Assembly: GCA_965153355.1 (NCBI GenBank)
Contig: OZ231127.1
Location: forward strand, 89,280,001-89,344,000
Direction: 5' to 3'
DNA length: 64,000 nt
Origin: Flaccisagitta enflata
Lineage: Eukaryota > Chaetognatha > Sagittoidea > Aphragmophora
The position numbers were made by a program, and so were the translations under genes. Shown one piece after another: positions 56,373 to 64,000 of this stretch (within the stretch, counting starts at the first letter, position 1; each line of letters opens with the position of its first letter). The notes beneath the pieces were generated by a model, which ran no database searches, was not told the origin of the DNA, and saw nothing but the letters and a program-made list of their open reading frames with translations.

Positions 56373-57856
56373 CAGTTAAGCTTCACTAGAGGGCATCTCA
56401 AGGGACCAGTTGATTTCATGCCTTCTAGGCGAGGTGCCTTATAGCTGAGCATGTATAAATCTGCACCACACTGAATAGTTGAGGTTCAAATATGCTTTAT
56501 TTATTCTATCTATTGGTTTGATATACAATCCATAGGAGAATTCACAGAACACTCAATTTTTTTTTTAAAGATCATTTTTTTCTTGATAGAAAATTAGAAA
56601 AGTCTGTCACTCCTTAGGCTGAGAAGAGAAAAAAATACTCTATTGGAATCCTTATTGGATAACCCATTCAGACAAGTATTTTGATTAGCCAAAGCAGGAA
56701 AAGAAATTAATCAAAGGTAAATAAAACAATTAAAAGAGTGAGGTTCATTATTTCAGATGAAATAGTCACAGATGTATGCTTAGAAGTGGCAACAAAAATA
56801 CTTTGCAATGGGCAATGATTGTAAACAGTTTCATTGTTATCTTTAACCAGCTGGCCACCTGACTTAAATGACAGTGTGAAAAGATTAGAAAGAATGTAAG
56901 AGTGACTGTCGCTTTCAATGATTTTGATAGTAGCATGGTAGCGACCATTCTTTCACCTGTTACTCTAACAAGGCATCATCGATCTTTTATTGGCATGGAT
57001 TCATTAGCCAATCAACTTTTCAATCCTCTTCTTCATCATCTCGCTCCTCTCCGTTTCCTTTCACTTAGCCTCCCCCTGTTTCTTTCACTCCCTCTTCATC
57101 ATAATCATTGGTGCTCCTCTTCATCATCGGTATACCTCTCCATCATCGTCATTGCTCTCATCGGTATTTCTTCTCAATCTTTTGCCTTCTCTTCTACCCT
57201 CTGTTTATACCACTTGGATAAAAAAAAAAGATGCACCTATCTATAAATTGATAAAAGAGATATAAAAAATAATTTTAGCTATTTTCAAGAAAGACATTTT
57301 TAAAGATTTTCAAAAAATCTTTCATTCTAGACCAATCCCACAACTGTATCTCAAACGGTTTAGGAGCTAGAGCTCTGCAAAGAGTAGCACTATTTTGCTA
57401 AAATGCACTTTTTTCATAGGTATTGCGAAACTGAAATAGGCAATGTTTTTACTCAAACTGATGCCATTTCTAAACAAAAAAAGATAGCAATACCAGATTG
57501 GCGCCAAATGAAAGTACTTTCAAAGGGCTTCAAAATGACCTAAGATTTTCTATAGTTTTTGGAAGATTTATTGGCTAAATCAACCATTTAAAAGTGCGTC
57601 TTTTTTTTTTTTGATCCGCGTGGTACACCTCCCCATCCTAAAAACACTCTGCTTGTCAGATGCCTTCAAAGCGAGCAAAGTATCTACCAAATATTTCACT
57701 TCACATGCGCTATAGTGAAATTTGCCTAATAGGCGGGTGCCTTTTAGGCAGGGCTTATCAACAAAGGAATAAAGAGAAAAAGGTTGGGACTTCTCAAATC
57801 ATGCCTTGACGCAAGGGATGCCTTACTAGCGGGCGCGCATTTGGGAAACTCAACTG
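56373..57856. mobile_element. 1484-bp TA-inserted element with imperfect inverted ends
   Basis: Ends CAGTTAAGCTTCACTAGAGG and (inverted) CAGTTGAGTTTCCCAAATGC; TA on the left, CA (mutated TA) on the right. Copy 1 reads AATAAACTAGTTAACAG without it. The interior includes a TC-rich region (57010-57190) and at 57270-57640 a dispersed repeat also found at 43760-45960 (inverted), 29760 and 62860. No transposase frame. Confidence 0.75.
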
Positions 57857-58242
57857 CAGTTAATAGTTGACTACATTTCATAGTAAGTAAATTACTAAAA
57901 GTACTTAAAGATCTCAGGCTTCTTTTAGAATATCCAATTGAATATCTGCATGAAGACGCATCCCTATTGAATTTTTACAGAGGCATATCTGCCCCACTCA
58001 ACCATTGTGTATGTTTCTCTGTTTGAACTTTAAAAACAATTCTATCCCTGGCAAATTGTCATGATTTTTTCCAAAAATCCCTAAAAGTCTAGGAAAATTA
58101 GCTTATTTTTGTCATTTTGCACCCAGAAATAAGTAAACTAGTTAATTTTGGTTAGTTAGAAATTTCAACAAGTCAGCTAACTAGTTAATGTTAACTACTT
58201 CAGGTGCTAATTGAATGAAATTGCTTTATTTCAACTTAATTT

Positions 58243-58330
58243 TAGAAAGACGGATGGACCAACGGACAAACCAACAGACTGACCAACAGACTGATACAAC
58301 ATCCTCAAGCATCGCGTTCACGGGACTTAT
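58243..58330 (-). mobile_element. GTCY-like element, divergent head (partner of 22640)
   Basis: GACGGATGGACCAACGGACA and CTCAAGCATCGCGTTCACGG, shared with 22640-22735 and therefore older than the duplication. Confidence 0.6.
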
Positions 58331-58650
58331 AACTCTTGATTTTCAAATGATGAAATGAATGATTTAAGCACTTTCTTTAATATGTCAAATAACACAATTC
58401 TACTTGCAATATGCCCGACACCCAAGCAATCCTTTTTTTAATGACATTGATGATTTGCATGAGGAAATAAACAAAATTAAAGAAAAAAATCAAAAGATAA
58501 AGATACAGGCAATTCTGAATAATTGTAGTTAGATAATACCATGGATCTTATCATCCAAGTCAAGGATATCAAGACTAAGAAATCATGATAGGAGAGCGAA
58601 TATGAAAGATAGGGATGGCTTAATCGTTATGCCAAAGTCCCACTGTAGTA

Positions 58651-58811
58651 CTGTAAAACCGCGCTCTAATGGATTTCAAGGGGTTTATAGGCAAAATTTT
58701 GTTATTGCCAATAAAGGAAATGAAAAAAAACTATTTGGAAGGACCATCAATTTTTGTGTGCTATAGACAGAATTCTGTTGCTGGCAGATCTGTTGGAGCG
58801 GGGTTTGACTG
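58651..58811. mobile_element. Tigger/pogo-like MITE
   Basis: A 161-bp element, ends CTGTAAAACCGCGCTCTAAT and GGAGCGGGGTTTGACTG, after TA (58649-58650) and before TG. Copy 1 lacks it at about 23484. Confidence 0.75.
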
Positions 58812-59105
58812 TGCACCCTAACTGAAAATATGATAGAGGGCCCTGTCAGCCTTGATACCACAAGCGTCACTCCCATTTGTTCTCATCGGTGATTTTAGCG
58901 TTCGCAGTCCTAGTCTTATGCTTTTCCCGCAAGTGCAAATCTTTAATTCAAGCAAACTCAAGCCGATACACTCAAAACCAAACCCACACCTAGCCCTAAC
59001 CCTATCCCTAATTCCAACTATGTTTAAGGCTAAAACAAAATCCGCTAAAAAAAAAAACACTCAAAAACAAAAGACAAGGACTGAGATGGCTAACAAGAGA
59101 ACAAA

Positions 59106-59287
59106 TTATCCTAACCAGCACAAGTTAGCGCTTTTTTGCCAGCCAGAACATCCTCTTCTTTCCAATTGCAATGAATCTTCGTCGAGGACTCTTCGATTTG
59201 CCTTTTTCAGACGCGCCAGCAGGGAATCGATCCGCTCGTCCGAAACATCCGCAATTTGCTCCCTCAATTTCTCGCGCGCCGCCAATC
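59106..59287 (-). CDS. Terminal exon of an unrecognised gene, paralogue B
   Basis: The acceptor TATATTTTACATCAG is followed by a phase-1 frame of about 59 codons ending CWLG and TAA (59108-59106). It includes AAREKLREQIADVSDERIDS and LLARLKKANRRVLDEDSLQL, predicted to be helical and charged. It shares the start (LAARE), ANRRVLDEDSLQLE and the end with the exon at 24323-24136, while the middle differs, which suggests the 24-kb exon was remodelled by internal duplication. Function unknown. Confidence 0.55.
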
Positions 59288-59587
59288 CTGATGTAAAATA
59301 TACAGTGGAGGACCGCTATCACCGGCGCTTTGTAACGCACCCTTTGTTTTGACATTTCCCCATGTATGGGAAGAAGTCCCTTTGCTGATTTTCTCTTGAC
59401 ATGGGTTTGCTCAGGGTTGACTGTGATTGCCTCAAAGGCGCAAAGGCGCGTCTTTTCATGAAAACCCATAATCAACCCCAAGCAAACCCCAAGCAACCCC
59501 GTGTAAACCTCAAGCTTGGGTTGCTTGATATTGACTTGTGGTTCAACCTCTTGCATTCCAAGCAACCCAGAGCACCATGCAAATAAA

Positions 59588-59769
59588 CAAGGCCAACACC
59601 TCCAAGTCACATGCTGTCGTGAACATTATAAGACAAAATGTAATATGACTAAAAATGACCTAAAACGACGTAAAATGGCGGAAAAAAGCTAAGTGTCACA
59701 GATTGACCGACCGACCAAACAACTGACGGACAGAGTGGATCATAGAGTTGGGTGCACATGACTAAAAAA
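59588..59769 (-). mobile_element. GTCY-1 element, decamer form
   Basis: Tail AACAAGGCCAACACCTCCAA with CACATGCTGTCG, AAAAATGACC decamers, GACCGACCGACC tract, decayed head GAGTTGGGTGCACATGACT. Confidence 0.7.
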
Positions 59770-59779
59770 GCAAACCTAT

Positions 59780-60017
59780 TTTTAGTTGCGTGCACGCGAC
59801 TCTACACCCCGCTTTGTCTGTTTGTCCATCCGCAGTTGGTTGGTCAGTTGGTTGGTCGGTTGGTTGGTCTGTTGGTCCGTCACACTTTCCTTTTTTTCTC
59901 AATTTTATTTCTTTAAGTCATTTAAAGTTATTTAAGAGTAATCTGAGTCATTCTAAGTCATTCTAAGTCAATCTGTAAGTCTCACACGGGACTTATAGGT
60001 GTTGGCCTTGTGAAACA
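59780..60017 (+). mobile_element. GTCY-1 element, decamer form
   Basis: Head AGTTGCGTGCACGCGACT, CTCTACACCCCGCTTTGTC, (GTTG)n/(GTCC)n, AAGTCATTCT decamers, tail CTCACACGGGACTTATAGG then TGTTGGCCTTGT. It lies almost back to back with the preceding reverse copy. Confidence 0.85.
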
Positions 60018-60028
60018 GAGAAAAGAAC

Positions 60029-60136
60029 AAGGCCAAGTAGGCTTATAGGTGTGCCAGGTGGATCATCAAATGTTTGCGTGACCAACCAACCAAAAAACAG
60101 ATTAACCAACCAACCAACCAGCCAACGGACAGACGA
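60029..60136 (-). mobile_element. GTCY-4 element
   Basis: Tail AACAAGGCCAAGTAGGC, GGTGTGCCAGGTGGATC, then (CAAC)n and GCCAACGGACAGACGAG. The head is not preserved. Confidence 0.75.
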
Positions 60137-60149
60137 GATTGGACATGGA

Positions 60150-60519
60150 CAGTCAAGGGACAAAACATGATAGGTATATATGTATCATACCGCTAACTCT
60201 GATCTAACTTACTGTTCATGAACAAAATATTGTTTGGAACAATCAGATGTTGAAATAACAGTCGGCTGTAATAGACAAAATCTTGTTTGGAATGATTGGT
60301 TGTTTGAAGAACAGTCGGCTGTAATGTTCCAATTTTGTAAGATAACAGCCGGCTGCAACTTCAACACCAGTGAGAGCTCCAAAGGCTCTCATCTTTTATT
60401 AAAGTAGGGTTGAGTAGTAATGTTGTCCAACTTTCATACAATATTTTGTTTATCTTTAGTAAGTTGGATCAAAGCTTACGGTATGATATATTTACCTGTT
60501 ATGTTTTGTCCACTGACTG
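60150..60519. mobile_element. CAGTC foldback transposon, short copy
   Basis: A 370-bp copy with ends CAGTCAAGGGACAAAACATG and the complement ATGTTTTGTCCACTGACTG. Flanks TGGA and TAGA, a one-mismatch 4-bp duplication. Contains CAGTCGGCTGTAAT words twice. Confidence 0.8.
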
Positions 60520-60581
60520 TAGAGGTGCGGAGAAGCATATAGAAATTTATACGGATTTTAATCAAGACATTTTTGAAGATA

Positions 60582-60757
60582 CAGTGGGACCCCGCAATAA
60601 CAGCCCCGCCTTTAAAGGTTCCCCATCAATAAAGGTCAACCTTTTTAGGTCCCAAATGATAGTATTCAATGTTATTTTACCTCTCTTTAAAGGTAACCCT
60701 GAGATAAAGGTGAAAAATCTTCAGTCCCAATGGGACCGATGAGGCGGGGTCCTACTG
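60582..60757. mobile_element. Tigger/pogo-like MITE
   Basis: A 176-bp element CAGTGGGACCCCGCAATAAC...GAGGCGGGGTCCTACTG between TA at 60580-60581 and 60758-60759. Confidence 0.85.
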
Positions 60758-60759
60758 TA

Positions 60760-61383
60760 GTTTCATAAAATCTTTCACTTTAGATTAATCCTAGGTGTGC
60801 ATCTCAAATGGTTTAGAACTAGAGCTAAAGCTAAAGCTTATGCTACACTTTAAAGTAAAGGTCGACCGAAGGTAGATTAACCAAAGCCAAACCGAAGCCG
60901 AAGTTGACAGTAACTAAATTACCGAAACCAAAACCGAAGGCTACCGAATTCAGAAACCAAAGTTTGAAGTTAATTCTATTTTTCATTTAAGGAAAGTAAA
61001 AAACAAGATTTATAAAAGAATTAAAGATTCAAACAAATTGTTATTTCTTTTGTCTTTTATTTTTTTGTTTTTTTCATTTTCCACCTTACTTTTATTTTTT
61101 TAATTTTTTGTTAAAAAAAAAGATTATACATACAAAATTAAAATTGGATAGCAACTTTGACTAGGGTTCCAAGGTAGAGATAGTGCTTCATCTAATAGGT
61201 CAGTGCCAAAGTTAACCTTTGGTCATTTCCTATTGCAAGGCATTTTTTTTAATGCTGTCCATTAGTCTGTTTGACTGCCTACTTGTCTATTTTGTTGCAT
61301 ACCGGTTCATCTTGCCTTATTTTTTTTTTTAGCAATTTTTTTTCATTCTTTTACTTTATTTTTTTATTTTTTTTCTTAATTTC
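60760..61383. other. Unannotated sequence
   Basis: Includes a fragment of the dispersed repeat seen at 57290-57400 (60765-60820) and ACCGAAGCCGAAG-type words at 60880-60960 that recur at 62510-62580. No coding feature. Confidence 0.4.
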
Positions 61384-61680
61384 TAGTCGCATACACGCGA
61401 CTCTACAACCCGCTTTGTCTGTCCGTCTGTTGGTCGGTCCGTTGGTCTGTCCATCAAACCTTACGTTTTTTATTACTTAAAGTCAAGTTTAGTAATTTTA
61501 AGTCATTCCAAGTTATTCTAAGTAAATATAAGTTATTTTAAGTCATATTAAGATATATTAAGTCAATTTGGTCAATTCAATCATTTAAGTTTAAGCATTT
61601 TATGGATTTTTTAAGTCATTTTAAGTAATCTTGAATTTTTTTTAGTCAATTTAAGTCATCTTAAATTATTCATGTCCTGC
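61384..61680 (+). mobile_element. GTCY-1 element, decamer form, tail missing
   Basis: Head AGTCGCATACACGCGACT, CTCTACAACCCGCTTTGTC, GTCTGTCCGTCTG tract, then about 15 AAGTCATTTT-type decamers. It faces the reverse copy that follows. Confidence 0.85.
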
Positions 61681-61772
61681 ATACATACATATAAAAAAAT
61701 ATACATAATCAAAGATAATTAATAATTTTATCAATATACAATTTTTTATGTTTGAGAAAAAAAATGAAACTA

Positions 61773-62116
61773 TAAGTCGCGTGCGAGACTTTCTGTTAAG
61801 GAATGACTAGGAAAAACTTGGAATGCCTAAGAATGATTTAGAATGATTTAGAATGATTTAGAATGATTTAAAATGACTTAAAATGACCAAAAAGGACTTA
61901 AAATAATGAAATGACCTAATGACCAAAAATGATTTAAAATCACTTAAAATAATTTAGAATGACTTAAAATGTTTTAAAATTACTTAGAATGACTAAAAAT
62001 GACTTAATGAAATGATGGTGATAAAAAATGTAAAGTGTGATTGACCGACCAACCGACCAACCGACCGACCAACGGACAAAGCGGGTTGTAGAGTCACGTG
62101 CAAGCGACTAAAAAGT
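61773..62116 (-). mobile_element. GTCY-1 element, decamer form
   Basis: Tail complement CTATAAGTCGCGTGCGAGAC, about 20 AGAATGATTT-type decamers, GACCGACCAACCGACC tract, head (minus strand) AGTCGCTTGCACGTGACT then CTACAACCCGCTTTGTCC. Confidence 0.9.
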
Positions 62117-62217
62117 GGTCCTGATATTTCTTTTTAAATGATTTTTTTATTGTTATCATTTTATTTTTACTTGTTTCTGTTTCTCACTTTGTCTCTCTGT
62201 CTCTTTCTCTTTCACTT

Positions 62218-62352
62218 TCTATTTTTTTTCCTTCTCTCTCTTTTACTTTATATTTTTCTTTCTTTCTCTTTCTCTCTCTCTCTTCCTCTCTCTCTCTTTT
62301 TCTCTCTCTTTCTCTCTCTCTCTTTCTGTCTCTCTCTTTTTCTCTCTTTTTT

Positions 62353-62440
<88 letters not shown>
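62218..62440 (+). repeat. TC-rich tract and (TC)n microsatellite
   Basis: TTTCTC-rich imperfect region becoming pure TC at about 62358-62436. Confidence 0.95.
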
Positions 62441-62441
<1 letters not shown>

Positions 62442-62619
62442 CCCAAATTCAATATTGAACCTTTTACTTACAACATACTGGCTTTTCTACTACCTACTGA
62501 CACTTTCAAAACCGAAGCCGAACCGGAGGCGGAAGGTGGGTGAGGTTCAGTAGGTCAGTACCGAACCGAACCTTCGGTCGACCTCTACTTTAAAGCTGTG
62601 CTCTTCAAAGCCTTTTTGA

Positions 62620-62851
62620 TTTGCATGCATGCAACTCTACAACTACAACTACTTCTGTAGGTTGGTCTGTCGGTAACCCTTAGCTTTTTTTTTTCATTTT
62701 ATGTCATTTTAAATCATTTTAAGTGATTCTAAATTATATAAAGTTATTTTAAGTCGATTTACATTTAGTCTCTTAGTCTTTAAGTCTTTTAGTCTTTTGG
62801 TGTTATGGTCTTAACAACCGCACGCGACTGTAAGGTGTTGGCCTTGTTTAA
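62620..62851 (+). mobile_element. GTCY-1 element, decamer form, degraded head
   Basis: TTGCATGCATGCAACTCTAC, short GTTGGTCTGTCGG, AAGTGATTCT-type decamers, then CAACCGCACGCGACTGTAAG and TGTTGGCCTTGTTT. Confidence 0.8.
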
Positions 62852-62994
62852 ACTGAAATGGGCATTCCCAAACAAAATAAGATAGCAATACCAGAATGGA
62901 GCTGTAAACCAAGCTTTTTGGCAAATTTAGCTATTGCAAATTGTGTCTTTTTTTCTCAATCTGCGTGGTAAACTGCGTCTACATTGATGCTTAC

Positions 62995-63105
62995 GCTCAA
63001 CTTCTTGGACGAGTTGTCCTGGGTTTGGCATGTCATCCGGATTGACCAATGAGGGAACTTCTTTCCTTTTCGTCTGTTCAATACTTGCAGAAAACGCTGA
63101 GTGAC
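62995..63105 (-). CDS. Candidate phase-1/1 exon, paralogue of 30195-30082
   Basis: Minus-strand exon of 111 nt, acceptor AACATTTAG, donor GTTGAGC/GTAAGC. It encodes SAFSASIEQTKRKEVPSLVN and PDDMPNPGQLVQEVE. Splice sites, phase and frame match the partner 33 kb away, with most changes conservative. It is the 3' part of a segment shared with 29760-30300. No family recognised. Confidence 0.4.
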
Positions 63106-63697
63106 CTAAATGTTTTGTTATACAATTGCAATGATATTTTTTATGACCACAAATCACAATGGTGATCAATGCATAATAGCCTGTACTGAAATGACTAAAA
63201 CCCAAAAAATCGAAATTCTTCGAGCATTTCATGTTGTGGAGCTGTCTTGGGCTTCTATTTTCCTTATTTTCAGCTTTAAAAGTTTACATCTAGGTTGCTG
63301 CGCCTTTCCTTGAACTTCCTGTAGGTCAATTGAAAACCAAAAATTTCAATTTGCTCAAATCAAAATTTTGACTGCAGAAAGTGCTTTTCTTTTTTTGAAA
63401 TTCCTTTGGGATCATTTTCAAAATCCACGCTAAAGATTGTCAAAAAAAGTAACTAAGTAAGTTCAATGATTTTACAAAGAAATTAAAGGGAAAGTTATGT
63501 TAAGCAATATTTGACAGAACTTTTGACCACCTTCTAATTGGAATATCAAAAAAAGGAAAACACTTTCAACCATCAGTTTTTTCTGCATTCAGAATTGGAA
63601 TTTGACTAGTACTTTGAAATTTTAGAAGGTAAGGCGCGGCCACCTAAAAGTAGATTTTCAAAGCCAATATTGATTTCAACAGAAGCCTGAGACAGTC

Positions 63698-64000
63698 CAC
63701 TGCTTTCTGACAGAAGATTTTTGACAAGAATGATATCACTCCGGGTTTTTTGTGTAGGTCTTAGGCATACAAATCAAGAACTATCGAGAGGAAAATCATC
63801 CCTAGAAGGCATTTTGAAAAAAAAGGAAAAAATTTTAAATTTTTAGCTTCATTGTACATAAATAACTTTTCAGGTTGGACCGACTAATTTTTTGACAGCA
63901 TATTGTCAATCCTGATCTAATTCCCTTTCATTTGGTAGGTCGCACTATATGGTTTTAAAAAGAAATAAGATTTTCATTTTTTGAGCCACCATTACAAAAA
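63698..64000. mobile_element. CAC foldback transposon, left arm, cut by window end
   Basis: Starts about CACTGCTTTCTGACAGAAG. It includes TTTTTTGTGTAGGTC, CACTATATGGTTTTAAAAAG and the central word TTTTTTGAGCCACCATTAC at the window edge, matching the centres at 33375 and 39100. Confidence 0.75.

Larger units (their letters stand above)
55722..59400. repeat. Segmental duplication, second copy (partner 16369-24330)
   Basis: The shared backbone starts at CCAGGTGAAGGAACAGCT (the donor of F-box exon 2 in copy 1). It continues through GGACCCAAAGTAGTTAAGGT, GCATGAAGACGCATCCCTAT, TCTATCCCTGGCAAATTGTC, ATAATACCATGGATCTTATC, CAGTCCTAGTCTTATGCTTT, and the minus-strand terminal exon. Copy-specific insertions account for the large length difference. 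Confidence 0.85.

Overview
The window is repeat-dominated nuclear DNA from a eukaryote, most likely an invertebrate animal. It is AT-rich, genes are split by GT-AG introns, one gene encodes a long array of C2H2 zinc fingers, and dinucleotide microsatellites are extreme. There are no operons, rRNA genes or CRISPR arrays. I cannot name the species. Most long open frames are translated microsatellites (poly-Ser/Leu, Arg/Glu, Thr/His, Cys/Val, Phe) and were left out.

Genes: (1) an F-box gene on the + strand, two exons joined in phase (14329-14557 and 16150-16368), 3' end not found; (2) a 13-finger C2H2 gene on the - strand (47881-46592), split inside finger 6 by a 136-bp hAT-type MITE with an 8-bp target duplication; (3) a family of - strand terminal and internal exons at 24.1-25.0 kb, including tandemly duplicated 117-nt phase-1/1 exons, with a paralogous terminal exon at 59.1-59.3 kb; (4) a pair of paralogous phase-1/1 exons at 30.1 and 63.0 kb; (5) a few weaker exon candidates; (6) a 5'-truncated Penelope-like retroelement ORF (54222-51673, - strand) whose N-terminus looks like the end of a GIY-YIG domain, the permuted order known for Naiad/Chlamys elements.

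Mobile DNA fills the rest. The commonest class I call GTCY elements. Each has a palindromic head, CTCTAnAA-type box, a (GTCY)n tract, a GCTCCTGCCC...CCCCTGCCCACC body and a GGCCTTGTT tail. Subfamilies are named by the first arm of the head, or key: GTCY-1 AGTCGCGTG, GTCY-1b AGTCGCGGAC, GTCY-2 AGTTGCGGAC, GTCY-3 AGATGCGTCC, GTCY-4 AGGTGCGAC. The reverse complement of the same key recurs in the tail, so the key changes in concert at both ends. Filled/empty site comparisons show no target duplication, which fits non-autonomous Helentron-like elements. A second class, GGGCAG elements, has conserved inverted ends around interchangeable minisatellites. A third group is long foldback (near-palindromic) DNA transposons with four kinds of target duplication: 8 bp, 4 bp, about 4 bp GGCC, and TA.

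Layout: 0-7 kb GA/GT/GAAA microsatellites and first repeats; 7-13 kb GTCY and GGGCAG elements and a 20-bp minisatellite; 12.6-16.4 kb F-box gene region; 16.4-25 kb a segmental-duplication copy loaded with insertions; 25-46 kb nested foldbacks and GTCY elements; 46-48 kb zinc-finger gene; 49-55 kb TA foldback, GTCY-2, retroelement and GGGCAG element; 55.7-59.4 kb the second copy of the segmental duplication; 59.5-64 kb GTCY-1 elements and a further foldback cut by the window end. The duplication supplies natural empty sites that fix the borders and target duplications of several insertions.
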